Numbered from the stretch's first letter, positions 1 to 11,751 are shown. The stretch is DNA of 43,131 bases from Chara braunii (GCA_003427395.1 BFEA01000206.1:267586-310716), one strand, 5' to 3'. Translations and numbers: made by a program. The notes: generated by a model not told the origin, from the letters alone.

Positions 1-47
1 GGGTGGGGGAGAGGAGCAGGGAGGAAAGCCTGCTCTGATACCAGTGT

Positions 48-75
48 GACGGACCCGCCGGGATGGCGGTCCGTC
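48..75. repeat. GC-rich hairpin
   Basis: GACGGACCCGCC (48-59) pairs with GGCGGTCCGTC (65-75) across a 5-nt loop with one bulged base. Seen directly. No gene context is visible. Confidence 0.7.
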
Positions 76-230
76 AGGATCAAGACGAAGGGATGAGGAT
101 GGGGGAGATGGAGATGGAGCTGGAAGGGACGCAGCTCCAACGCAAACTCAACACGCACGTACTCCAATGTGTGCAAATGAAGAATGCTCCACAAAACAGA
201 CTGCAGCTGGGGTATACCCCCAGCGGACTG

Positions 231-260
231 ACTGGACTGGACTGGACTGGACTGGACTGG
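231..260. repeat. (ACTGG)n microsatellite
   Basis: Six tandem ACTGG pentamers. The short open frames here are by-products of the repeat. Confidence 0.85.
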
Positions 261-312
261 CCTGGTACCGACAGTGGTACCGGGCAGAACTGGACTGGAC
301 TGAATAACCGCA

Positions 313-352
313 CGGCCTGTGGGGTCAGGCCACGGCCTGGTCCCACAGGCCG
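313..352. repeat. Two-tier GC-rich stem-loop
   Basis: An 11-bp outer stem, CGGCCTGTGGG (313-323) with CCCACAGGCCG (342-352), encloses an inner stem CAGGCC (326-331) with GGCCTG (334-339). Both are perfect. The function is unknown. Confidence 0.75.
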
Positions 353-1190
353 GACTGACAAATAACCAAATAGGCCCTGGTTGTGGGCCACGGCAGATGA
401 AGGTCCGCTGCAGAGGTCGTGAATGTCGTATTCTTGCGGTTGATTGTGTATAGTTGACCGGGGCACCATTTATTCCGCTGAGCGAATTAGTTGTAGGCTA
501 CCGCGAGAGAGGTAGAGAGAAGATACTTATCTGGTGAGGCTGGAGCGACACAACGACTGAGTTTTTCGAGGGTGGGTATTAGTGAGAATTAAGAAGATCG
601 TCAGGGGGATCCATAGCTGACGGGTTGACTTTGATTGGCTAAGTCGCAGCGCATCCCTGACCATCATTGAGGGACCCTCAGGCGAGTGAAGGTATCAAGG
701 CCCTCTCCCGGGAGTTGAGTTTGTCCCTTCCTTGTATCTCGAGAGTCTCAAACCCCTCTTTCTGCCTTTCTAAATATAAGTTTAATCCTGTTCAGAGAGG
801 AAGGCGGCAGACGGGGTTGCAACCCGTAGGACCGCAACAAGGCCTACGTGGGAGGTTACCCCACCGATTGCGGGAGCTCTGCCGGAACTTAGGAGGAGTT
901 CTGGAGGTAGGAAACTGGGAGGTAACCACCCATCTCCCTCTATAAACCCAGATTATAGCCCCTATTTATACTAACCGTTGTGTTTTGACTGAGTATATTG
1001 TTTGCATTATACTTTGACTTTGAGTTTGATTTTCAGGGCACACACTCAGACTAAATAAAGGAATGCATGCATAACTTCAGTTTTAATTTTGTTTGTTTGA
1101 CTGAAAGCAAATTGTGAAAAGGGGATGCATCTGGGGGAAGGCCGGGAGGAAGACAATATTGCTTTAAAGTTTGACTGGGTCATTAAGGCT
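353..1190. other. Gene-free stretch
   Basis: No credible coding region, RNA gene or transposon end was recognised. The stretch is moderately GC-rich to about 950 and AT-richer afterwards, and leads into the hairpin array. It could belong to the leader or LTR of an unrecognised element. Confidence 0.4.
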
Positions 1191-2090
1191 GGGAAGTCCC
1201 CATAAGTTTGGGGAGACCTAGTGCTATGATTATTTTTGGATTGCTTGGAGCATCAGACCATTCCATAAGTTTGGGTGGTCTGATTGCTCTGGAGGCTGGG
1301 AAGTCCCCATAAGTTTGGGGAAACCCAGTGCTATGGAATTGCATGGAGAGTCAGACCATTCTATAAGTTTAGGTGGTCTGGTTGCTCTGACTTGTGAGGG
1401 TTAACTGTGATTGACTTTTCAGGAGTCAAGCACATTCTGTAAGTTCGGGTGGTTTGGTTGCCTTGTTTATTTGGGCTTTCTCAGTTTCTTTGGTTCTGAA
1501 CGAGGAGGTCTGAGTCATTCTATAAGTTTAGGTGGTTCAACCTCTTCCTGCTTTTATTCTGAGGGAGTAACTTTGACAGAGAGTTAGGCTATTCCATAAG
1601 TTTGGGTGACTTCGACTCCATGCCACGCACAAATTGGATCAGAGAGGAACGAACCAGGCAGAGAGTAAGACTATTCTATAAGTTTAGGTTGTCTGGCCCA
1701 ATGCCTCACACATGCTGGAACCCAAAGGTTATAATTTGGTTATAGTTTATTACTATTTTATTTCAGAACAGGCTAATCAGACTATTCTATAAGTTTAAGT
1801 AGTCTGACTATAGCTTATCACAATCTGAAGAGAGTATAACTAAGAATATAACTGAGGGTAACTTGGGCCGATTGAGCATTGTTTCTAAGACGAATGACTC
1901 AGTCCTACGTCCGCTTTGAAGATTAAGTGCAGAAAGATATATACAACCTGACTATTAAACAGTTCAGGGCGACTAGAATGACCTAGTCATATGCCCAAAG
2001 AAAAGAGAAGTAGTTGTGCCCTCTGTTCTGTGTATACTCAATGGTTGGGTCAGGCATGTCCCATAAGTTTGGATGACCTGACTTTACGCC
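1191..2090. repeat. Array of about ten hairpins with an ATAAGTTT loop
   Basis: The octamer ATAAGTTT occurs at 1202, 1265, 1309, 1363, 1522, 1596, 1678, 1789 and 2063, and a variant (GTAAGTTC) at about 1439. Most copies are flanked by inverted arms, for example CAGACCATTCC before and GGGTGGTCTG after. Arms differ between copies but stay complementary: CAGACTA/TAGTCTG, CAGACCA/TGGTCTG, TCCCC/GGGGA and CAGGCATGTCC/GGATGACCTG. Next to the loop, CC/GG in some copies is replaced by CT/AG in others. Spacing is irregular (44 to 274 nt), so this is not a CRISPR array. The function is unknown. Confidence 0.75.
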
Positions 2091-2394
2091 TTATGTAAGC
2101 TGGGTATAAAGGGCTAAATCATTGAAAGACTATGAACTATTGTTTGTTAAGTTGACTTGGGGATGGTGAGAGTACTTACCTTTGTGGTTTGGTCTGCATG
2201 TGGTTGAGTGAGATCACTACTTTGTCTGAGTTTCATTTTGATAGGTAGTAGCTTTAGATGCTCGCCACGTGCTAGAGTCATAGGAGTTACTCTCAAATCC
2301 TGCATTTTCTGAGCTAGGTTTTTTACTTAGGTCGATTTCTAGATTTGCTGTGATCTTTTATTGTACTCGGTCTTGTATAAATCTTGGTAAGTCA

Positions 2395-2915
2395 CTTTCT
2401 CTATGGGAAGCGCTGCCGAAATTTTTACAAAACCAAGGAGTTAGTCAAATTTTGTCTTTTTGAGGGTCCAGTTCTTTTGAATTTTTGGCTTAGTAAAAAT
2501 CTGGAAAGCCTGCTTTTCTAAAGGGAGTGCTGCCCAAATTTCTGCTAATTCAGGGAGTTAGACAAAACTAGACTTCGAAAAGTCGAAGTCATTTCAAATT
2601 TTTAACTTAGTTTTGTATAAATCTTGGAATAACACTTTCTCTACGGGAAGCGCTGCCGAAATTTCTACAAATCTAAGGAGTTAGTTAAATTTTGTCTTGA
2701 TTGAACTCAGATTTTATGTTTGAGTTCATGTATGGCTTAGTAAAAATCTGGGAAGTCTCATTTTCTAAAGGGAGTGCTGCCCAAATTTTTGCTAATTTAG
2801 GGAGTTAGACAAAATTTGACTTTGGAAAATTGAAAATTATCTATGTTTTTATATTAGGGTTGATATAAAGTATGGAAATACATTTTTCCTACGGGAAGCG
2901 CTGCCGAAATTTTCT
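2395..2915. repeat. Alternating A-B-A-B-A tandem repeat, about 120-bp period
   Basis: Type A cores (GGGAAGCGCTGCCGAAAT) start near 2405, 2645 and 2893. Type B cores (GGGAGTGCTGCCCAAAT) start near 2524 and 2770. Spacings are 119, 121, 125 and 123 nt. Each core is followed by an AAGGAGTTAG- or AGGGAGTTAG-like stretch and TCAAATTTTGTC or a similar string. The two types alternate strictly, as in a dimeric higher-order repeat of about 240 bp. Confidence 0.75.
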
Positions 2916-4575
2916 TAGTTTAGAGGAGATAGATTATATCTTGACATGTGACGATTCTAGCGATCCACCCTGAATAGGGGAGATTCTGTCATTAGTCTAC
3001 TTTTGCTTTGGACACTGACTTCGAGGTAGATTTAAGCTTAGTTAAGTAGAACGGCTGGTGAGATCGTGGTGTGGAGATTATTCTCCTTGGACTTATAGAT
3101 CTAGCTTGGGGGCTGACCTGTCTTGTGTTACAGGTCCTCTTGACCGATTGATTCATGACTTAGACTAGTTTGAGTTTGAGTTTGAGTTTGTTGTCGATTC
3201 GTCGGTTTCCGACTCAACTCCAATCCACTCTTGTCACTCAACCTAACGGCTTTAGCCTTGTGATTTGAATTGTTTTGTTGTGTTTTCACCTGGACTTTAT
3301 TTGAATGACCATTTAAAGAAAAATACTGAGTATTTCATTTTGAGAATTGCACAAAGAGTGAGGCGTGTATGGCTAAAAGCAAGGGGTGTGAGTGCCGAGA
3401 ATGGTTGAAGTTGACCCCGTGTAGTGCATGGACTTTTTGGTGGAATTTTTGATGTGATTGCAGGTATGTTTGGTGATTCGGACCTTGTATTTGACTGTCT
3501 GCGCTCACATACATATATATATATATGGCTGAGAGGTGTCTCATTGTGACTGTGAGAAGTGATCATCCTATATTAATAACCCTATATGGCCTACTGGGAC
3601 CACGGGTAAGGGTTAAACAGATTATGTTTTGAGAGAGAATGGGGATTCCTTTTTACCCTTTGATTTTTAAAGTTTCTATGGTTGGACGTTGTAGTCTGTG
3701 ACAGCCGTCAAAATCAAACCCCTTGACTTATCTCCGGGCTCTAGATGATGGAGCTGGTCTCCAAGGCGATAAGAGACGATTATCACCACATGTATGAACC
3801 TGTGTACCACCCACTCTCCGCAGGGTGCAGAAGAGGGTGTGGTTCTCAACCGCACTTGGCAGTTGTCCAGCGTCGAGAGATTAACCCTCAAGCCGCGTGT
3901 CAGTCGACACTTGAGTGTCGAATGTGACCCTCAAGATTAACGAGGACCTCATGAGTATGGGTACTACATAGTACGGTATCATCGCGACCGCTTGCATACG
4001 CTAAGTCTCACGCGCGACGCCTATCCGAGTTCCGCATCGTAGAGTTATGAGTTGGCTACTAAGGGCTTAGGAGTGTTGTCGCGTTGTTTGTCCAATGTCG
4101 TTTTGTATATGTATGTGTGTATGTGTGCTTTTATTTTTATGTTCTTTATAGTGGTGTGCGCGTGGCGCGTGGGATGCGTCCTAGTCGACCGGCGACGAGT
4201 CGCGCTTGGGACCTCAGCCCCCCAAGATGTCGGTTCGCGTGCGGGTTCGATAGAGGTGTAACACCGTGCGTACCCCCTATGCTACGACAAACGAGAAACA
4301 CCCTCGGCTGGTCCACCTCTGTGATTGCAACTGATCAGCTTTCGTACTGTGGACGGGTAGCTCGGCGGGGATACGCCCACCGAAGGGAGGTGACAACTCC
4401 CATAAGGTGGAGGTAAGTCGTGCCTCGTGTAGGCCCTATCCTGTCGTAGGGGCTCGCGAGAGGTATGGCTGGTGCACTCGGTCGGAGCGGCTTGTGGAAG
4501 CTCCATGCATATTCACGACGAGGATTTAGACCGACTCTTGCGTGACGCGGCCGGGAGGGTCCTGCGCTGCCTCGT
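2916..4575. other. Gene-free stretch
   Basis: No gene was recognised. A TTTGAG-type short repeat lies near 3169-3190 and an (AT)n run near 3512-3525. GC content rises from about 3900. The only open frames are short and lack recognisable motifs. Part of this may be the 5' region of the LINE that follows. Confidence 0.4.
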
Positions 4576-5219
4576 GTGGTGCCGGACCGATGCGCGCGAC
4601 AACGTCAGAGGGATGAAGAGCATGAAAATCAAAATTCAGGATCGGAACAAGACTTTGTGGTTAAAGGGAACAAAAAATTGTGGTACATAGGGATGAAGGA
4701 GCATCCCCTGTCCATAGTGGTTATGCTTCCTCTTCCTCTCTGTCAGAAGATGATGAAGACAAAAAAAAAATTGTCGTACATAAGGATGAAGGAGCATCCC
4801 CTGTCTATAATGGTTATGCTTCCTCTTCCTCTCTATCAGAAGATGATGAAGACCAAAAGGTAGTCTCGACAGGGGGAGAGAAAGACCTACGACGGCCAAA
4901 GCACCGTTTGATCATCAACAAAGCTGACATGTCCTCTCAGGAAGAGGAATCTGATTCTGATTTAGGAGTCATGAATTTGTGTCGGAAGCGGTTAGGCTGT
5001 GATAGGCCTTCCAAGGAACGCTCAGGCTCTGATTCAGAGCAGGATGATTTAAGGGACAACTCTGTTGGTCAATCTACCTCCATGGCTTCCCTGGCTACTA
5101 CTCATTCCCCGACAAAGAACACACGAAGATGTAAGAAGAAGATGACTTCGAGGCGGCCTGCACATAGTGCATATCCGACGATTGAAGCCTCTCAGATTCG
5201 GCTAAGCTACACAAGATAA
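4576..5219 (+). pseudogene. Acidic, Ser-rich ORF, possible LINE ORF1 remnant
   Basis: I do not recognise a family. The frame open from 4665 to 5219 encodes an acidic, serine-rich protein. It begins with two in-frame copies of a 31-residue unit (93 bp; cores at 4691 and 4784) containing DEGASPV and SSSLSEDDED, and is followed by basic patches (RRCKKK). Upstream, another frame gives a compatible acidic peptide (SGSEQDFVVKGNKK). The two frames meet at the A-run 4672-4677, where the second repeat has a longer A-run, so a homopolymer frameshift is likely. The ORF ends where the fold-back element begins. Its position before LINE endonuclease and RT sequences suggests an ORF1, but that is inference. 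It could also be an unrelated gene fragment. Confidence 0.4.
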
Positions 5220-6783
5220 AGGATCACAAGATCCTATACGACCTTGGAGTAGAAAATGTAGAAGCGTTTGGTGAACAAAAAATGATTTTGCCTAAACAAG
5301 TGAAAATGATATGCCAAAATAAACTAGTTTGGAACTTTGGACTGAATTGACACAAATATACGTGGCAATAATCGCGTAAAAGTTTTTTTGTTTTTTTAAT
5401 TTAGTAAATGGAGGTTGCGCTATAGCAATTGCAGGTCATATAACTTATGGAATACAACGGTATTTTACACCAGGCAAATCTTTGACTCTAGCCCCTCGAA
5501 CCATAACAATAGAGTGCTCTTGTAAATTATGACCTTCTCCCGTAATTTATGCAATAACCTCATTGCGATTGGTTAATATTACTTCCGCTATTTTGTGTAA
5601 AGCTGAGTTGGTTTTTTTCAGTGTTCTTGTAGAAACATGAAGGCATACTCATTGGCAGTGCAATAACCTCATTGCGATTGACTAATCTCACTTCAGTTAT
5701 TTTGCGTAAAACTGAGTTTTTTTCTTTTTTTGTTATTGTAGAAACATGAAGGCATACTCTCTGGCAGCCCCCGCTTTTGAGGACATTAATTAAAAAAAAA
5801 AAAAAAAACTAAAGTAAATGCAGACGTTGTCCAGGAATATTTGATCGGGGCTGCCAGGGAGTATGCCTTCATGTTTCTACAAGAACACAAAAAAAAACCA
5901 ACTCAGCTTTACGCAAAATAACTAAAGCGAGGTTAACCAATCGCAATGAGATTATTGCATAAATTACGGGAGAAGACCATAATTTACAAGAGCACTCTAT
6001 TGTTATGGTTGGAGGGGGTAGAGTAAAAGATTTGCCTGGTTTAAAATACCGATGTATTCCATAAGCTATATGACTTGCAATTGCTATAGCGTAGCCTCCA
6101 TTTACTGAATTAAAAAATAAAAATAAAAAAAATTACGAGATTATTGTCACTTATATTTGTGTTAATTCAGTCTAAAGTTCCAAACTAGTTTATTTTTTCA
6201 TAACCTTTTTTACTTGTTTAGGAAAATTCATTTTTGGTTCACCAAACACTTCTACATTTTCTACTCCAAGGTCGTACAGGATTTTGTGATCCTTTAATGA
6301 GGTTATTGCATAAATTATGGGAAGACCATAATTTACAAGAACACTCTATTGTTATGGTTCGAGGGGGTAGAGTCAAATATTTGCCTGGTGTAAAAGATGA
6401 CTGTATTCCATAAGCTATATGACCTGCAATTGCTATAACGTAGCCTCCATTTACTGAATTAAAAAAAAAAAAAAACTTTTTACGCGATTATTGTCACTTA
6501 TATTTGTGTTAATTCAGTCCAAAGTTCCAAACTAGTTTACTTTTGCATATCCTTTTTACTCTTTTAGGCAAAATCATTTTTGGTTCACCAAACACTTCTA
6601 CATTTTCTACTCCAAGGTCGTACATTATGACCTTCTCCCGTAATTTATGCAATAACCTCATTGTGATTGGTTAATCTCACTTCAACTATTTTGCGTAAAG
6701 CTGAGTTGGTTTTGTTTTGTGTTTTGTAGAAACATGAAGACATACTCCCTGACAACCCTTGCTTTTGATGACATTAATTAAAA
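5217..6783. mobile_element. Fold-back (long inverted repeat) element with internal duplications
   Basis: The left arm starts AAAGGATCACAAGATCCT (from 5217) and reappears as its reverse complement ending at about 6297. About 350 bp pair between 5217-5560 and 5950-6297, and pairing continues inward to a poly(A)-containing centre near 5790-5845. The left arm has a direct duplication of about 105 bp (5552-5655 and 5659-5765). A further copy of the right-arm sequence follows directly (6298-6630), and then a forward copy of the inner arm (6631-6783), which again ends in GACATTAATT plus an A-run. No transposase is encoded, so this is a non-autonomous fold-back or MITE-like element rearranged after insertion. 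It separates the acidic ORF from later LINE sequence. Confidence 0.7.
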
Positions 6784-7220
6784 AAAAAAAAAAAGCTTGA
6801 GTACATGGTTGTCTAAGAAAGACATAGCTCGATGGACTATCCATGAATATTTGATCTCCCTCATCATCTCTCCTTCCCCAGATGACCCATTGGTGCTAAC
6901 CAGATTAGAGTCGGATGAAATGCTATCTCTGTCAGCCTTACCCGTCGTGGGCTCTGGGCTACAGAGGTAATGAAACATATTTTACAAGATTGTGGTTCAT
7001 GTACCCTTACGCCAAACCCCAAGAGGGACCGTCACATATATGTTAATAGTACAAGCAACAAATCAATGTTGCACATCGCTTGTTTGATGTTGCAGGCTTC
7101 CACAGAGGAGATGAAGAAACTGAGAAAACTCTCCATATATTGGTTGCCTTTGACTCGCCTTTTGAACGCGTTCTTGGATTGTCTAAGCAATATCTCTCCG
7201 CCGCAGGGTCTTTCAGCCCA
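6784..7220 (+). other. Possible continuation of the interrupted LINE region
   Basis: After the fold-back element, a plus-strand frame from about 6800 reads through SKKDIARWTIHEYL to a stop near 6970. The segment ATATTTGATC with its left flank also occurs, shorter and diverged, inside the fold-back centre near 5840. No known domain. Coding status is uncertain. Confidence 0.25.
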
Positions 7221-7873
7221 GGGGTCTAGTCCCACCTACAGCGTTGAGTTTTCTCAACGCTAAACTTTCTATCATGTGTGGCATGGTGGGACAGGCGTTG
7301 ATGTATTCTGTATCTAATGGTACCAAAATACAGGAAAATAACCTATTAGATTTAGTCATTTTGTAGATTTTTTCTTTGACGTGAAATCCGTTTTGTAGTA
7401 TGCGTTGGCCTTTTTGGTTTGGGCGGGAAACCATTTTCCATTGAGAAAACTACCCTACCGAGGGTAGGGTACATTTCTCAATTGCAGTGCCTTTCCTTTT
7501 TTTTGGTTTTTTAGACTTCATTGCATCATGAAACGGAGGAACTCTGACAACTGTATTTGGCTGTCTGGCATCAAACTCGTTTCCTTCTTTGGGCAATAAA
7601 TGCATTTGGCCATCCGCGTCGTCCCTGTCCATTTTACAAATGGTGACCTCCTGTCCCCTCACCACCGTGAGTATCCCTTTTTCACGGAAACATTCACTCC
7701 GACTATTCCATATATGTTTCATTTCTCCGAGTTACGTTATAAAAAATAAGGAAAAAAGTTGTTTCTAGCGTTTTTTTCAGTTTTTTATTTCTTGTTTCGA
7801 ATTTATTAATGTCAAAATAGCGTCACACCGTTAAGTTTTCTAAACTTAACAACGGTAGGTGGGACCAGACCCC
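7221..7873. mobile_element. Inverted-repeat DNA element (MITE-like), about 0.65 kb
   Basis: The left end GGGGTCTAGTCCCACCTAC (from 7221) matches the reverse complement of the right end (GGGGTCTGGTCCCACCTAC, ending 7873) with one mismatch. Each end carries its own hairpin just inside: AGCGTTGAG/CTCAACGCT at 7240-7261 and GTTAAGTTT/AAACTTAAC at 7830-7850. The interior holds a short minus-strand frame (7450-7722) ending in a basic KKPKKRK patch, with no recognisable transposase. I could not define a target-site duplication. Confidence 0.6.
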
Positions 7874-8160
7874 AGGACGTGGCCAATTGGCTACTCCAGA
7901 CGGATGCCGCAGAGTTTTTACTCCAATGCATTTGCTACATGCCTTCACAATAAGAAGGTTAGTGCGCCCCAAATACAGTCGGAGAAGGCTCCTCGTGGGG
8001 CCCCTCGTGTGGCGGGAAGGTGAGCTGTGAATAAGAAAAACACTGCTAGCCGAATCCAAAATCCACGCGGTAGAGGATCATGTCATGTATCTACAAAGTA
8101 GAATCAAGGTCCTGAACTCGAACGTTCGTGATTTTGGCAACACCTAAAAAACAAATAAGA
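7874..8160. other. Gene-free stretch
   Basis: No motif was recognised between the inverted-repeat element and the first endonuclease-like codons of the LINE. Confidence 0.3.
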
Positions 8161-8189
8161 AGTCAAGGTTTAAGGACTGGCAACATTCA

Positions 8190-8620
8190 CAAAATATGCA
8201 AGTAACATGTTTGCGGGAGACAAAGCTTAAATCAAAAAATTCAAAAAAGGTGGCTACCACATCAATGGTGGGACAACCCCCAACTTTGGTCACCGGCAGA
8301 GGGAACAAAAGGTGGGGTAATTATTCTGATCATCAAAGACCTAGAGATTGACATCATAGACCAATAGGTGGATAACACTAGTCATTGGGCCTGGTTAAAT
8401 TTTAAGCTGGATTCTGAGGAATGGGCGGTTATGTCACTGTATTCCCCTGCAAAACATCCTAAGAGAATAAAACTCTTTGAGGAACCCCCTGCCATAATCC
8501 CGGACGTTGATAATCTAATCTTAGCAGGGGATTTGAACACGGTTTTCAACCCGAAGCTTCGAATCTCTGGCTGTCAAACATATCAGACAAGACTCTACAT
8601 TGCTCTCCTCCTCTTGTGAA
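8190..8620 (+). pseudogene. LINE endonuclease (APE-like) remnant
   Basis: Translation in shifting frames gives the usual landmarks of an endonuclease/exonuclease/phosphatase-fold domain: CLRETKLKS (the glutamate of the usual QETK motif), EGTKGGVIILI, then WAVMSLYSPAKHPKRI and LILAGDLNTVFNP (the GDxN motif). In intact LINEs this domain nicks the genomic target. Here at least one frameshift and a stop lie between the first and last motifs, so it cannot be translated as one protein. It is followed by diverged linker sequence to the RT domain. Confidence 0.65.
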
Positions 8621-10497
8621 ATGCAGACTTTTTTTTAATGTTCTTAGAATATTTAATCCGATGGAAAACGGGTTTACTTGATATGGTTCTCTCCTAATCC
8701 CACGTCCCCTGCTCCCAGGAAAAGGCTATATTTTTTTTTGCTACGGGGGACTGTTTGGGATCTTAGTATGTGGTATGACATTCAAGTTATGCCTGGGTCT
8801 ATTTCATACCACCATCCGGTACAACTTAATGTTCTAACTAGAGAATGGGTGGACCGTCATCGTCTCCCATTTAAAACAAAATATAAATTTACTAAAAGAT
8901 TCGGGGATTATGGAGTGGGTGAATACCCTTATGTCAAATTTGGTACTGGCCAAGGATCTCTTCGATGATTACCTACGGTGGGCAAATACCGGTATAGAGA
9001 TTGTGAGATAGACCTTGATCACCTTCTCTCGTATGAAGGCAACGTCAAGGAAATGGAAAGAAGAATCTTTGACCAAACTAATTACTAAATCCGAATCTTT
9101 AATGGGTAGAGTGACTAGAGTCCCCCCTTTTCAGTCTTCCACTGGTCAGGAATACGTAGAGATTCCTTGACCGAAGTTGGCACAACTTGAAGCTTTGGAA
9201 ATTCAGCGACAAGCGGAATGGATAGTTCCTTAATTTTAGAGGTATTGTAGGCTATGATAGAATGACGAAGTTGACTTTTGGCTTTGTGAGAGTTAGACAA
9301 TCCAAGTTTCTTATCAGAGAGTTTTCCCACCCCTTCGACGCGTCTGACCCTGTGGCTACTGATTCTGTTCAAATGTGCGCTTATGCCCTAGATTATTATA
9401 GGGACATTGTTACCACCCGACGCTCGCTAGACCCACCACGACTAGACCTCTCTGAGTCTTTCCATGTCTAGGACCATTTAAGGAGGTTTATATCTCAAGA
9501 GGAGGCAACAGACCAGGATAAGTCGATGGGTGAGCTGAAAATTTTTAACGCAGCCAACACTATGGCCAAGGGCAAATGGCTTGGTCTGGGTGGGGGCTGC
9601 CCATCGAACTGTTCCTGACCACATGGGGATCCTTTTTTATATTTGCAACCAGGCTTGACAATCAGGTACATTTCCTACACGCTTTACAAAAGGTGTGATA
9701 TCGTTGATGTACAAAAAATGGGACAAGAGACAAGTGCGCAATTGGAGACCCATATCAGTACTTCACGTAACATTTAACGTATTCGCTAAAACTCTGGCTT
9801 TGCGGCTGGCTGAGCTCCTCCCCAACTGATTGGTTGGGAACAAGGGACTTTTGTCAAAGGACGCTCAATTTTTGAAAATATCCTCGCTACTATCCAGGCC
9901 TTGGAGGTTATTAGTCAAGAAAAGAGAGATGTCGTTGTCTGCCTCCTAGATATGGAGAAGGCATACGACAAGGTGGGGTGGAGCTTTGTCCATACCACCC
10001 TGAAAGGATGGGCTTTGGGCAGGGATGCCCCCGGACCCCTCGCTAACTGGCATTCACCCAGTTTCCGAACTTGGGTGAATGCCAGTTATCAGCAAGCCTC
10101 ATATCAGTTTTTATAGTAAATGGCTGACTGTATGTGAATTCACACTTACACCATCTTTGAGGCAAGGATGCCCCTTGACTCCTCTCATTTTTGTCTTACG
10201 ATTAGAAATTTTACTTGATAATAATAGGACTAACAATGGCGTAACAGGCCTTAAACATGCCCGTGATTTAGAATGGAAGGGAGGGGCAATTGCTGACGAC
10301 TGTACTGTGGCATGCAACAATAGCTCGACACAATTACAGAAACTTAAGACGTTAATTGACAACTATTATGATTTGTCTGAAGCTTCCATAAATTGGGATA
10401 AATCCGTACATTACTCGGGTGTTGCATGCAGATTGGGGGCTTGAACAAATACGTGCAAATGCATCACACCGTTTTTGGGGGGTTCAAGTTTCTATCT

Positions 10498-11689
10498 TTT
10501 TTTTTTTTTTTTTTTTTTAATAAATTGCTCCAATCTATTCGTGGGGAGCATCACGTGCTGGGAACCGGGCCCAACGTCCCTTATAATGAGAATACATTGA
10601 TGATTGACAATTGATGAAAATTTGGGATGATTGAGGATCATTTTGGATGATTTAGGATGTCAGAGTGGGTGATTGAGGTCATGAAATAGAGCTAGATGAT
10701 GATTAATCAGAAAGATTGTCTACTCAGCAATGAATTACTATCCTATCCCTCATTTCCTGTATCCATTCCAAACAACCAATCACAATTGAGCCTGTGTTGT
10801 GCACCAATCAGGCCTCTTCCCGGTCTCACACCCCAATCTGGCTCGGTTAAGGGGCAACGCTACCCACCCCAGCTCCAACCATCGTCGGCCAGATTGTAGC
10901 CATTAGTCAAGTTTGCAGATTGCCTTCCTCCCTCGGCAATTCCAGACCTCTATACAAAGCCTCAAGCTCCTATACAAGCAGGTTACAGGGCACTGCCCCA
11001 GCACCGGCTAGCGTCGTTCTGGCGGCAACTTAACCTGGCCATTACACAAGAAGACTCAATTAGGAAATTAGCTAATCTAGAATGCCAACCAAAAATCAAG
11101 GACCTAATAATATCAGAATCCTGATTATAAAAACTTTATGATGATGAAATTTGACGAGTACCCTCAGCTGAGAAGATCACAAAGATGATGGATAATGACG
11201 ATGACGCTGATGATTATTTATTTCCACCCCTCCCCTTCTTCCTTGTATTCTCCTCCTCTCCCCTCATTTCCTCTTCTCCTCTCGCTGCCTCTGTTGAGCC
11301 CAACCCCACTATCAGCATGAAGTTCCTATCAGCCCCAACGAGAGAGAGATCCTCCCCATTCCCTTCTACCTTGAGGTAACCAGTTCCCCCAAAAGGGGTG
11401 TACATCCGAACTAATACTTTGACCTGGTCTGCCTCCGCCAAGAGATAATGCGCCCCCATATATATCTCCCAGCCCCAGCCCATGTCAGCTCCCATCGTCC
11501 GCGTCTACTCCCTGGAGGGCAATCACCTCCCACCTTGTGTTACCCCTGCGGAGTAGCGCTCCCTTCCTGACCAACCTAATATAACCACCAACATAGAGAT
11601 AACTACTGATTGATGAAAAAATGAATAAAGAAACCGTGATGATGATAATGATGATGATGACGATGATGATTAATGATGATGATGATGAT

Positions 11690-11751
<62 letters not shown>

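Noticed and set aside
1191-2090. CRISPR-like array
   Set aside because: The repeated unit is a hairpin of variable sequence with irregular spacing, no unique spacers of constant length and no cas genes; the genome is eukaryotic.
4230-4260. tRNA B-box-like GGGTTCGATAG
   Set aside because: No matching A box or cloverleaf could be drawn around it.
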